A stretch of DNA of 64,000 nt from assembly GCA_050184115.1 (NCBI GenBank), contig JBFXAQ010000003.1, positions 124,001-188,000 on the forward strand. The letters are read 5' to 3'. Positions 52,786 through 60,451 of this stretch are shown here, one piece after another. Position numbers and translations under genes: made by a program. The notes under the pieces are model-generated. The model was not told the origin of the DNA and made no database searches. It worked only from the letters and a program-made list of their open reading frames with translations. The first letter of the stretch is position 1; each line of letters begins with the position of its first letter. Source of the DNA: JACKNG01 sp050184115. Lineage in GTDB: Bacteria > Pseudomonadota > Gammaproteobacteria > Ga0077536.

Positions 52786-54176
52786 GTCACCTCTCCCCCT
52801 TCGTCTTCGGCACCGACGACGGGCTCGGGCGCATACCGCCCGAACGCACGCGCCCGCTCGATGGCGGCATCGACCAGCACACCCGCCTCGCCGAGGTGGT
52901 TCTCCGGCGCGAGCGCGGCAGCCAACCCGTCGGCGCCGAGGACCGCGATGACCTGTTCGTCGCGCCCGAGCACCGCGGCCAGGCCCTCGCCCGCGCTCGC
53001 GGCCACGCCACACGCCTGGCGCACCACGGCCTGCGCGGCGGCCCGTCCGATGGTCGGCGCCAAGGCCATCGCCACGGCCTCTGACATCCCGAGCCCCTGC
53101 ATGCGTTCGAGGTTGCGCGCCATCGCCGCGGTATCGACCTCGAGACCGTCGAGCGCGCGTTCGAGCTGTTCGAGCGCACCGCCCGTCACGCTGAACAGTC
53201 CGACCAGCGCCGGCCATTCGGCGTGCCAGGCGCCGGCAGCGCGTTCGTGCTGATGATCGAAGGCGGCGAACACGGTGGCGAGGAGGCCGGGTGCTCGGCG
53301 TGCGGCGGCGCAAGCCGCGATGGCGGCCACCGGGTTGCGCTTGTGCGGCAGGGCGGACGAACCGCCGCGGCCGTCCTCGGCCTGCTCGGCGACTTCGCCG
53401 ACTTCGGTCTGCGCCAGGCGTACGAGGTCGTCAGCGATCTTGCCGGCCGCGGCGCAGACCAGCCCCAGCGCGGCGGCGAGTGCACGCACGGCGCCGCGCT
53501 CGCTGTGCCAGGGCGACGCATCGCCGAGATCGAGACGCGCGGCGACCAGCGCCGCGACGGCGCGACCGTGGCCGCCGAAAGCCGCCAGCGTGCCGGTGGC
53601 GCCGCCGAACTGCAGCGGCAGCGCCGCGCACTCGCGGTGTACGGCCTGCCGCGCGTTGACCAGGCCATCCAGCCAGCCGGCGCACTTGAGTCCGAAGGTC
53701 GTCGGCCCGGCCTGCTGCGACAGCGTGCGCGCGACCATGGGCGTGTCACGATGCGCCGCGGCGAGGTCGATCAGCAGCGCAACGACCCGTGCGATCCGTG
53801 CATCGAGGATCTCGAGCGCGGTGCGCGCCGCGAGCATCGTCGCGCTGTCGACGACGTCCTGGCTGGTCGCGCCCCAGTGCACGTAGCGCGCGGCGGCCTT
53901 GTCGGTGGCGGCGACGAGCGCGGTCAGTGCCTGTACCAGCGGGATGGCCGGGTTGCTCGCCGCGGCAGTCGCCTCGGCAAGCGCGGTCAGGTCGAAACGT
54001 TCGACCTCGGCCGCGGCGAGGATCGCCTGCGCCGCACCCTCCGGAACGAGGCCGAGCTCCGCTTCGGCCTCGGCCAACGCGGTCTCGAAAGCCAGCATGT
54101 GAGCGGTGAAGGCGACGGCCTCGAAACAGGCGGCGACGTCGCGCCCGCCGAGATAGTCGTCGAACAGCGTGTTCAT
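52782..54176 (-). CDS. pcaB: 3-carboxy-cis,cis-muconate cycloisomerase
   Basis: Fumarase/ASL-superfamily lyase that cyclises carboxymuconate to 4-carboxymuconolactone. The 464 residues have the family signature GSSALPHKRNPVAAIAA (about residue 285), the early VHWGATSQDVVDSATML and TLSQQAGPTTFGLK. ATG 54176 overlaps the pobA stop as ATGA. The C-terminal extension after residue 370 (VLGRDEQVIAVLGADG) is typical of PcaB. Confidence 0.95.
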   Translation of the reverse strand: MNTLFDDYLGGRDVAACFEAVAFTAHMLAFETALAEAEAELGLVPEGAAQAILAAAEVERFDLTALAEATAAASNPAIPLVQALTALVAATDKAAARYVHWGATSQDVVDSATMLAARTALEILDARIARVVALLIDLAAAHRDTPMVARTLSQQAGPTTFGLKCAGWLDGLVNARQAVHRECAALPLQFGGATGTLAAFGGHGRAVAALVAARLDLGDASPWHSERGAVRALAAALGLVCAAAGKIADDLVRLAQTEVGEVAEQAEDGRGGSSALPHKRNPVAAIAACAAARRAPGLLATVFAAFDHQHERAAGAWHAEWPALVGLFSVTGGALEQLERALDGLEVDTAAMARNLERMQGLGMSEAVAMALAPTIGRAAAQAVVRQACGVAASAGEGLAAVLGRDEQVIAVLGADGLAAALAPENHLGEAGVLVDAAIERARAFGRYAPEPVVGAEDEGGEVT

Positions 54177-55345
54177 GGCAGGCCCACGTAATTCTCGGCC
54201 AGGGCCTGCTGCTGGGCGCGCGAAGCGGCCAGGTGATCGAGTTCGGCGGCCTGCAGGCGCGCGCCGAAGTCGTCGTCGGCGAGGCGGTGGGTGAGCTGGG
54301 TGAACCACCACGAGAAGCGCTCCGCCTGCCACACCCGCGCGAGACAGGTCGCCGAGTAGGCGTCGAGCGCGGCGGCGCTGCCCTCGGCGTAATGTTCGAC
54401 CAGGGCCGCGGCCAGCACGCGCACGTCGGCGAAGGCGAGGTTGAGCCCCTTGGCGCCGGTCGGCGGCACGATGTGGGCGGCGTCGCCGGCGAGAAACAAG
54501 CGGCCATGGCGCATCGGCTCGGCGACGAAGCTGCGCAGCGGCGCCACGCTCTTCTCGATCGAATCGCCGGTGACCAGCGCCGCCGCAACGTCCTCCGGCA
54601 GGCGCCGGCGCAGTTCGTCCCAGAAGCGCGCATCGCTCCACGCCGCCGGGTCCTCGTCCGCCGCCACCTGCACGTAGTAGCGGCTGCGCGTCATCGAGCG
54701 CATCGAGCACAGCGCGAAACCGCGCGCGTGGCGCGCGTAGATCAGTTCCGGCGCCACCGGCGGCACGTCGGCCAGCACGCCCAGCCAGCCGACCGGGTAG
54801 ACGCGCTCGTACTCGCGCCGTACGCCGGCGGGGATGGCCTGGCGACAGACGCCGTGGAAGCCGTCGCAGCCGGCGACGTAGTCGCAGGCGAAGGCGAGTT
54901 CAGCACCGTCGTGGCGTGCGGTGACGCGCGCCACGGGCCCCTCGAGATTGCTCACCGCAACCTCGCTGCAGCCGTAGTACACGCGGCTGCCGGCGGCGGC
55001 GTGGGCCTCGTTCAGATCGCGCGTGATCTCGGTCTGGCCATAGACGGTGACGGCCTGCCCGGTCAGGGCGCGGAAATCGATGCGCAGGCGCCGCCCGTCC
55101 CAGGCGAGTTCGACGCCGTCGTGGACCAGGCCCTCGCGGTGCAGGCGTTCACCGACGCCGGCCGCATCGAGCAGCGCCACCGAACCGTGCTCGAGCACCC
55201 CCGCGCGGATGCGCGCCTCGACGTGGGCGCGGCTCTGGCGTTCGAGGATGACGCAGTCGATGCCGGCCTGGCCGAGCAGGCGGCCGAGCATCAGCCCGGC
55301 CGGCCCGGCGCCGACGACGACCACCTGCACGCGCGCTTCAGACAT
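54173..55345 (-). CDS. pobA: 4-hydroxybenzoate 3-monooxygenase
   Basis: NADPH-dependent FAD hydroxylase that makes protocatechuate from 4-hydroxybenzoate. The 390 residues are close to the 394 of Pseudomonas PobA. FAD motifs are VVVVGAGPAGLMLGRLLGQAG, the DG motif YVAGCDGFHGV, and GDAAHIVPPTGAKGLNLAFADV. ATG 55345 overlaps the end of pcaG by eight bases. Having pobA embedded between pcaG and pcaB, rather than divergent from a PobR regulator, couples substrate entry to ring cleavage. Confidence 0.96.
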   Translation of the reverse strand: MSEARVQVVVVGAGPAGLMLGRLLGQAGIDCVILERQSRAHVEARIRAGVLEHGSVALLDAAGVGERLHREGLVHDGVELAWDGRRLRIDFRALTGQAVTVYGQTEITRDLNEAHAAAGSRVYYGCSEVAVSNLEGPVARVTARHDGAELAFACDYVAGCDGFHGVCRQAIPAGVRREYERVYPVGWLGVLADVPPVAPELIYARHARGFALCSMRSMTRSRYYVQVAADEDPAAWSDARFWDELRRRLPEDVAAALVTGDSIEKSVAPLRSFVAEPMRHGRLFLAGDAAHIVPPTGAKGLNLAFADVRVLAAALVEHYAEGSAAALDAYSATCLARVWQAERFSWWFTQLTHRLADDDFGARLQAAELDHLAASRAQQQALAENYVGLP

Positions 55346-55874
55346 CGAAGAAAACGGTCTCGCCCGCACCCTGCAGGCGCACGTCGAAGCGGTAGTGATC
55401 GCCCTCGCGGCGCGCGACCAGCGTGACACGGCGCGCTTCGGGCACGACGGCCAGCACCGGGTCGGCCGCGTTCGCCGCCGCCTCGTCCTCGAAATAGATG
55501 CGCGTGTAGAGGTGGGTCAGGAGCCCACGGGCGAAGACGATGAGATTGACGTGCGGGGCATGCGCGCCGTCGGCGTCATCGAAGGCGCCCGGCTTGACCG
55601 TCTCGAACACGAAGCCGCCGTCGGCATCGACCCCGCAGCGCCCGGCGCCGCGGAAACCGTCGCCGCCCTCGCCGTGGTGGATGCCATCGGCATCGGCCTG
55701 CCAGATCTCGAGCAGGGCATCGGGCACCGGCACGCCGTCGCCGTCGAGCACCTGGCCGCGCAGCAGGATGTGCTGGCCCGGGGTGTCCGCGGTGACGACA
55801 CGGTTGGCTTCGGGCCAGTCGAGGCCGATACGGAAATACGGTCCCACGGTCTGCGAGGGCGTGAGCGCGCTCAT
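55338..55874 (-). CDS. pcaG: Protocatechuate 3,4-dioxygenase alpha subunit
   Basis: Non-catalytic-iron subunit of intradiol dioxygenase. The 178 residues show TPSQTVGPYFRIGL at the N terminus, ILLRGQVLDGDGVPVPDALLEIWQADADG and HAPHVNLIVFARGLLTHLYTRIYF. The iron tyrosines and histidines are absent, as expected of the alpha chain. ATG 55874 overlaps the pcaH stop as ATGA. Confidence 0.95.
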   Translation of the reverse strand: MSALTPSQTVGPYFRIGLDWPEANRVVTADTPGQHILLRGQVLDGDGVPVPDALLEIWQADADGIHHGEGGDGFRGAGRCGVDADGGFVFETVKPGAFDDADGAHAPHVNLIVFARGLLTHLYTRIYFEDEAAANAADPVLAVVPEARRVTLVARREGDHYRFDVRLQGAGETVFFDV

Positions 55875-56575
55875 GGCCGTTCCTCCCAGGGCGTTTCCAA
55901 CGCGCCGCGCAGGACGATGTCGAAACGGTAGGCGAGCGCGTGGTCGGGCACGGTGCGCGCGAGGTCGAAGCTCGACACCAGCCGCTCGCGTGCGCCTGCG
56001 TCGGCGATGCCCATGTAGATCGGATCGAGCGGCAGCAGCGGATCGCCCGGGAAGTACATCTGCGTCACCAGGCGCGTCGCCCAGGCGCGGCCGAAGAGCG
56101 AGAAATGGATGTGCTTCGGCCGCCAGGCATTAAAGTGATTGCCCCAGGGATAGGCGCCGGGTTCGATGGTGACGAACTCGTAGCGGCCATCCGCATCGGT
56201 GACGACCTGGCCGGCGCCGGTGAAATACGGGTCGAGCGGCGCATCGTGGCGATCGCCGTCGTGGCGGTAACGCCCGGCCGCGTTGGCCTGCCACACCTCG
56301 ACCAGCGCGTTGGCTTCCGGCCGGCCGTGCTCGTCGGTGACCCGCCCGTGAACGATGATGCGCTGGCCTTGGGCGACGCCGCCGGCGACCAGGGTGGTGA
56401 GATCCGCCGCGTGGGGGCGCAAGGCTTCCGCGCCGTAGTGCGGGCCGCGGCGTTCGGAGACGGTGTGCGGGATGCGGATGGCCGCTTCGCGCGGCGCGCG
56501 CTTCTCGCTCGAGCGGTAGGCGGCGGTGTCGTTGGGTGGATAGCAGCCCGCGGGAACGGGGGCGAAATGGCGCAT
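55871..56575 (-). CDS. pcaH: Protocatechuate 3,4-dioxygenase beta subunit
   Basis: Catalytic subunit that opens the ring of protocatechuate between the hydroxyls to give carboxymuconate. In 234 residues, the Fe(III) ligands are Tyr103, Tyr142, His155 and His157 (YRHDGD, YPWGNH, KHIHFS), with spacings of 39, 13 and 2 that equal those of the Pseudomonas enzyme. ATG 56575 overlaps the pcaJ stop by one base (TGATG). The operon order pcaI-pcaJ-pcaH-pcaG is compact. Confidence 0.97.
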   Translation of the reverse strand: MRHFAPVPAGCYPPNDTAAYRSSEKRAPREAAIRIPHTVSERRGPHYGAEALRPHAADLTTLVAGGVAQGQRIIVHGRVTDEHGRPEANALVEVWQANAAGRYRHDGDRHDAPLDPYFTGAGQVVTDADGRYEFVTIEPGAYPWGNHFNAWRPKHIHFSLFGRAWATRLVTQMYFPGDPLLPLDPIYMGIADAGARERLVSSFDLARTVPDHALAYRFDIVLRGALETPWEERP

Positions 56576-57246
56576 CAGTCGGTCTCCGGATGGAGGGGAC
56601 GGCAGGCGCCGGCGAACGTCAACGGCGCGCCGGTCTGCGCCTGCAGTCGGGCGGGTTCGAGCCCGGCGAGCAGGTCGGTGACGACGAGCCCGCGCGGGGT
56701 GACGTCGATCACCGCGAGGTCGGAATAGATGCGATCGACGCAGGCCAGGCCGGTCAGCGGCAGTGTGCAGCGCTCGACCACCTTGTGCGCGCCGTCCTTG
56801 GCGACGTGGGTGGAGAGCATCACCCACACCTGCTTCGCGCCGGCGACGAGATCCATCGCGCCGCCCACCGCCGGCGGCTTCGGCCCCGGCAGCGCCCAGT
56901 TGGCGAGGTCGCCGTTGGCCGCGACTTCGTAGGCGCCGAGGATGGAGACGTCGATGTGACCGCCGCGGATCATGGCGAAGGAATCGGCGTGGTGGAAATA
57001 ACTGCCGCCGGGGCGGATGGTCACCGGTTGCTTGCCAGCGTTGATCAGGTCGGGGTCGGCGTCTTCCTCGGCTGGCGCCGGCCCCATGCCGAGCAGGCCG
57101 TTCTCCGAGTGCAGCACGAACTCGCGGCCGGCCGGCACGTGGTCGGCGACCAGCATCGGCATGCCGATGCCGAGGTTGACGTAGGCGCCGTCGGCGATGT
57201 CGGCCGCCACGCGCCGCGCGATGTCGGCCGCGCTGAGCGTCTTCAT
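56575..57246 (-). CDS. pcaJ: 3-oxoadipate CoA-transferase subunit B
   Basis: Beta subunit that transfers CoA from succinyl-CoA to 3-oxoadipate. The 223 residues carry the catalytic glutamate in LHSENGLLGMGP (Glu48), then GGSYFHHADSFAMIRGGHIDVSILGA and DLVAGAKQVWVMLSTH. ATG 57246 overlaps the pcaI stop by four bases. An alternative would be a related acyl-CoA transferase, but the position with pcaH supports 3-oxoadipate. Confidence 0.94.
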   Translation of the reverse strand: MKTLSAADIARRVAADIADGAYVNLGIGMPMLVADHVPAGREFVLHSENGLLGMGPAPAEEDADPDLINAGKQPVTIRPGGSYFHHADSFAMIRGGHIDVSILGAYEVAANGDLANWALPGPKPPAVGGAMDLVAGAKQVWVMLSTHVAKDGAHKVVERCTLPLTGLACVDRIYSDLAVIDVTPRGLVVTDLLAGLEPARLQAQTGAPLTFAGACRPLHPETD

Positions 57247-57911
57247 CGGCCCACCTCCACCACGCGGTCGACGAAGATGCCGGGCGTGACGACGACCTCC
57301 GGGTCGACCATCGGCACCAGTGCGCGCACTTCGGCGAGCGTGGTGTCGGCTGCCATGGCCATGATCGGGTTGAAGTTGCGCGCGGTCTTCGCGTAGGTGA
57401 GGTTGCCCCAGCGGTCTGCCGTTGCGGCGTGGACGAGCGCGATGTCCGCACGGATGGCGCGTTCCATCACGTAGCCGCGGCCGTCGAACTCGCGCGTCTC
57501 CTTGCCGTCGGCGAGCGGCGTGCCGTAGGCCGTCGCGGTGTAGAAGGCCGGCACGCCGGCGCCGCCGGCGCGGATGCGCTCGGCCAAGGTGCCCTGCGGC
57601 ACGATCTCGAGTGCCACCTTGCCGGCCGCGTAGAGCTCCTCGAACACCACCGACCCCGCCGAGCGCGGAAACGAGCACACCATCTTGCCCACGCAACCGG
57701 CTGCGAGCAGCGCACCGAGGCCGTGCTCGCCCGCGCCGGCGTTGTTGCTGACCACGGTGAGGTCGCGCAGGCCGAGCCTGCAGAGTCCCGCGATGAGGTG
57801 TTCGGGCACGCCGGCATCGCCGAAGCCGCCGACCAGCACGGTGGCGCCGTCACGCAGGCCGGCAACGCCGTCGAGCACGGCCGCGACGCTCTCGAAACGC
57901 TTGTCGATCAT
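57243..57911 (-). CDS. pcaI: 3-oxoadipate CoA-transferase subunit A
   Basis: Alpha subunit of the CoA-transferase. The 222 residues show DGATVLVGGFGDAGVPEHLI (the glycine-rich CoA site), LTVVSNNAGAGEHGLGALL and YGTPLADGKETREFDGRGY. It is the promoter-proximal gene; a ribosome-binding site (GGGGGAGGGG) lies upstream of ATG 57911. It leads the pcaIJHG-pobA-pcaBC operon. The pathway thiolase PcaF is not in the window. Confidence 0.94.
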   Translation of the reverse strand: MIDKRFESVAAVLDGVAGLRDGATVLVGGFGDAGVPEHLIAGLCRLGLRDLTVVSNNAGAGEHGLGALLAAGCVGKMVCSFPRSAGSVVFEELYAAGKVALEIVPQGTLAERIRAGGAGVPAFYTATAYGTPLADGKETREFDGRGYVMERAIRADIALVHAATADRWGNLTYAKTARNFNPIMAMAADTTLAEVRALVPMVDPEVVVTPGIFVDRVVEVGR

Positions 57912-57946
57912 CGAAGCTTGAATCCGCCCCTCCCCCGGGGACGATG

Positions 57947-57952
57947 ATTATA
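57947..57952 (-). promoter_or_regulatory. Predicted -10 element of the pca operon
   Basis: On the minus strand the sequence is TATAAT, a perfect -10, about 36 bases before the pcaI ATG. The -35 region is poor, as expected of an activator-dependent promoter. No PcaQ, PcaR or PcaU gene is adjacent, and no clear operator dyad is seen here. Confidence 0.6.
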
Positions 57953-58017
57953 TGCATCGCGGGTGGCGTGAGCGGGTGGTGCCGGGGACTGGGGTGTGGC
58001 GGCTGTGCTGACCTCGA

Positions 58018-58049
58018 CGGTGTCTGACCCCATGCGGGGTCAGACACCG
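58018..58049. repeat. GGTGTCTGACCCC palindrome, copy 2
   Basis: Fourteen-base perfect arms, CGGTGTCTGACCCC and its complement, around ATGC, preceded by CCTCGA and followed by TGCCG. The flanks also match the copy at 58395, so the repeated unit is longer than the palindrome. Confidence 0.88.
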
Positions 58050-58252
58050 TGCCGTGGATTGAGCCGTGGTGAGCCGGATGGCTTCGAGGGTGCGTCGCCT
58101 CCGCCACGCCTGCGCGCTTGGCCCGGATTTCTCACACCCGTCCGTCGCGAGGCGGTCGAAATGCCGCACGATCGGGCCGCGCGGAGTCGCTGGCGACGAA
58201 GGCATACTCCACAGCCTGTCGACGAGACGGCGACGAGGACGGCCCGAGTTTG

Positions 58253-58342
58253 CGGAATTCGGGGACAGACCACGTTATCCGGAATTCGGGGACAGACCAC
58301 GTTATCCGCAGTCGGGAAACCGTGGTCTGTCCCCGAATTCCG
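58253..58342. repeat. GGGGACAGACCACG repeats: two direct, one inverted
   Basis: A 27-base unit starting CGGAATTCGGGGACAGACCA occurs twice head to tail at 58253-58279 and 58280-58306. Its first 22 bases recur exactly, inverted, at 58321-58342. This motif resembles REP sequences associated with RAYT (TnpA-REP) elements in proteobacteria. No RAYT gene is in the window. Confidence 0.88.
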
Positions 58343-58394
58343 CGGGAGCAGACCCGGTGCCGGGGATTGGGCGTGGCGATCGGGTTGGCCTCGA

Positions 58395-58426
58395 CGGTGT
58401 CTGACCCCGTACGGGGTCAGACACCG
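58395..58426. repeat. GGTGTCTGACCCC palindrome, copy 3 (perfect 32-base)
   Basis: A gapless 32-base perfect palindrome, with CGGTGTCTGACCCCGT as the left half. It has the same flanks as copy 2 (upstream CCTCGA, downstream TGCCG). It ends about 55 bases before the first APH-like gene. Confidence 0.9.
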
Positions 58427-58481
58427 TGCCGGGTTTGGCCGATGGCAGCCACGCGATCATCGAAAGGGGGAACAGCAGACC

Positions 58482-59633
58482 ATGAACACCGACACCGCGC
58501 TCGATCTCGAGCCGGCCATCGCCGACATCCTCGCGCGCACCTTGCAGAAGCGCGCGCAGGGCCCTTACGCCTCGCCGACGGATGCCGCGGTGCGGGCCGG
58601 GCTCGAACGCCTGTGCGCGGCCAACGGCTACCCCGGCGCCGCCATCAGCGGCCTGCAGCGCCTGGCCGGCGGCGCCTCGAAGGAGATGTTCGCCTTCACC
58701 CTGGCCCACGAGGCACTGCCCGCCCCCGAACGCCTGGTGCTGCGCATGGACCCGCTGGAGAGCATCATCGAAACCAGCCGCCGGCGCGAAGGCGAAGCGA
58801 TCGCGGCGATGCACGGCACCGTGCCGGTGCCGACGGTGCGCTTCGTCGATCACGAGGGCGAGCATCTCGGCCAGTCGGGCCTGGTGACGAGCTTCGTCGC
58901 CGGGGTCGCGCGGCCGGCCGACCACGCCGGCAGCGGGGTCAGCGGCCTCGGCACCCACTATGGTGCGGCGGCGGCGCGCATCGCGCCGCAGTTCCTCGAC
59001 AACCTCGTCGCCATCCACGCCTTCGACTGGCGCGCCGCCGAGCTGCCGGGCTACACGGCCCCCACCGCCTACCCGGAGCAGGCCGCGCTGTGGCAGGTGC
59101 ACTGGTACGAGGCCATCTGGCGCCAGGACGCGCCCGAGCAGATCCCGCTTGCGAGCCTGGTGCGCCAGTGGCTGCGCGCGCACGCACCGGCGTGCCGCGA
59201 GCTCTGTTTCGTGCACGCCGATTACCGCATGGGCAACTTCCTCTTCGATGAAGCGTCCGGCGCCATGACCGCCGTGCTCGACTGGGAGCTCGCGCACATC
59301 GGCGATTTCCACGAGGACCTCGCCTACGTCACGCAGAAGCTGTTCGGCCTGGTCGACGAGCACGGCGAGTTCCAGTGCTGCGGCCTGTTCCCGCGCGAGA
59401 CCTTCCTGCGCGAGTACGAGGCCCGCTCGGGACGCACCGTCGACCGCGACACCCTGCACTACTACGAGGTTCTCAATGCCTGGAAATCGGTCGTGCACAC
59501 CTTCGCCACCTGCCTGCGCGTGGCCGCTGAAGGCCACAATCACCAGGACGTGCTGCTGAGCTGGCTGGCCCCGGTCGGGCACCTGCTGCTGGCCGAGATT
59601 GCCGCGAAGCTCGGCGGGAGGATGGCCGCATGA
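58482..59633 (+). CDS. APH-like phosphotransferase (acyl-CoA dehydrogenase-associated type)
   Basis: Protein-kinase-fold phosphotransferase of 383 residues of the aminoglycoside-phosphotransferase superfamily; more likely acting on a metabolite than on an antibiotic. Features are the G-loop-like LAGGASKEMFAF, the catalytic FVHADYRMGNFLFD (HxD...N, about residue 245) and the metal aspartate LDWELAHIGD. The wider family is linked to acyl-CoA catabolism and steroid or fatty-acid clusters; no substrate is known. ATG 58482 was chosen; longer frames run into the palindromes. Its stop overlaps the next gene by four bases. Confidence 0.87.
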   Translation: MNTDTALDLEPAIADILARTLQKRAQGPYASPTDAAVRAGLERLCAANGYPGAAISGLQRLAGGASKEMFAFTLAHEALPAPERLVLRMDPLESIIETSRRREGEAIAAMHGTVPVPTVRFVDHEGEHLGQSGLVTSFVAGVARPADHAGSGVSGLGTHYGAAAARIAPQFLDNLVAIHAFDWRAAELPGYTAPTAYPEQAALWQVHWYEAIWRQDAPEQIPLASLVRQWLRAHAPACRELCFVHADYRMGNFLFDEASGAMTAVLDWELAHIGDFHEDLAYVTQKLFGLVDEHGEFQCCGLFPRETFLREYEARSGRTVDRDTLHYYEVLNAWKSVVHTFATCLRVAAEGHNHQDVLLSWLAPVGHLLLAEIAAKLGGRMAA

Positions 59634-60154
59634 TGCCGAGTATCGAACTGCGCCTCGCGACCATGCAGCGCGCCCTGCGCGAAGTCATCCTGCCGGCCAT
59701 CGACCGCGACAACCCGCTCGCCCGCGAGCAGGCCCAGCTGCTCGTCGCCCATCTCGATCTCATCGGCTTGCAATGGCGCGATGCCCAGGCATGCGAAGCC
59801 GCTGCTGCCCGCGCCATGACCACACTGGCCGCGCGCCTGCTGGCCGAGGTCACGGGCGGTGCGCAGACCGATGCCGCGCTCACCGCCCTCGCCGACGTGC
59901 TGGCACGGTGCGAAACCGCCGGGATGGTACCCACAGCCACCCGCGCGACGCTGGCCGCCGCCATCGACACCCTGGTGGGCGCGGTCTACGCCGATGGCGA
60001 CGCCGCGGCCCGCACGGGCATGGCCGACGCCATCCTCGCCCACGCCGCGCGAGAGGCCCGGCGCGACCGCGCCTGGTTCGCAGCCAACGGCATGGACCCA
60101 GAGCGGGCCTCGCTGCCCGACCTCGCCACGTTGCGGGCCGATCTCGGTGGCTAG
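59630..60154 (+). CDS. Small helical protein of unknown function, partner of the APH-like kinase
   Basis: A 174-residue, strongly alpha-helical, Ala/Leu-rich protein without recognised domain. It shows IELRLATMQRALREVILPAI, DRDNPLAREQAQLLVAHLDLI and CETAGMVPTATRATLAAAIDTL. Its start (ATGATG at 59630) overlaps the kinase stop, so the two are translated together, arguing for a joint function. No signal peptide or membrane segment is seen. It is followed by a decayed palindrome and AT-rich DNA. Confidence 0.8.
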   Translation: MMPSIELRLATMQRALREVILPAIDRDNPLAREQAQLLVAHLDLIGLQWRDAQACEAAAARAMTTLAARLLAEVTGGAQTDAALTALADVLARCETAGMVPTATRATLAAAIDTLVGAVYADGDAAARTGMADAILAHAAREARRDRAWFAANGMDPERASLPDLATLRADLGG

Positions 60155-60254
60155 GCTCGAGCGCGGACGCCGAGTTGCGCAACATCGTCCGCTGGCCTGA
60201 CGGGGCCAGTCTGGCCTCGACCGGTGAGCACACCGGTCAGGCCAACCTGGGCGA

Positions 60255-60283
60255 TGTCTGATCCCGTTCGGGGCCGGACACCG
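60255..60283. repeat. GGTCTGACCCC palindrome, degraded copy
   Basis: TGTCTGATCCCG, then CGGGGCCGGACACCG: the same palindrome with several mismatches between the arms. Downstream TGCCGCGGATT matches the 58049 flank. It looks like an old copy. Confidence 0.7.
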
Positions 60284-60364
60284 TGCCGCGGATTCCGAGC
60301 CGTGACGCAACAGGTGGTCCTCCGGCCGGCGTCGAAGGCCTTTGATGAAGTTTCCTCAATGATT

Positions 60365-60430
60365 ATCAATTTCTTCGATATTGATTGATTCGAGATTGTC
60401 GCTAAAAATATCAATCCATCAAGAATTGAT
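60365..60430. promoter_or_regulatory. Two identical-geometry dyads in the AT-rich fic promoter
   Basis: ATCAAT-N9-ATTGAT occurs at 60365-60385 and again at 60410-60430, 45 bases centre to centre. The second extends to TATCAAT-N9-ATTGATA. The surrounding 110 bases are strikingly AT-rich against a GC-rich chromosome. They are probably operators for a dimeric regulator; possibly the Fic protein's own winged-helix domain, which is inference. Confidence 0.65.
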
Positions 60431-60451
60431 AAAAATCGAATAAAACTCCGC

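Larger units (their letters stand above)
57953..58481. other. Repeat-rich 570-base intergenic region
   Basis: The longest stretch without a gene, between pcaI and the first APH-like kinase. It contains two long palindromes (58018-58049 and 58395-58426), a second repeat family (58253-58342), and between them about 200 bases without recognisable features. It should contain promoters for both flanking genes; only the TATAAT at 57947 is clear. Confidence 0.7.

Noticed and set aside
58253..58306. Possible CRISPR array from the 27-base direct repeats
   Set aside because: Only two direct copies with no spacer between them, plus an inverted copy; no cas genes. It is a REP-like element.
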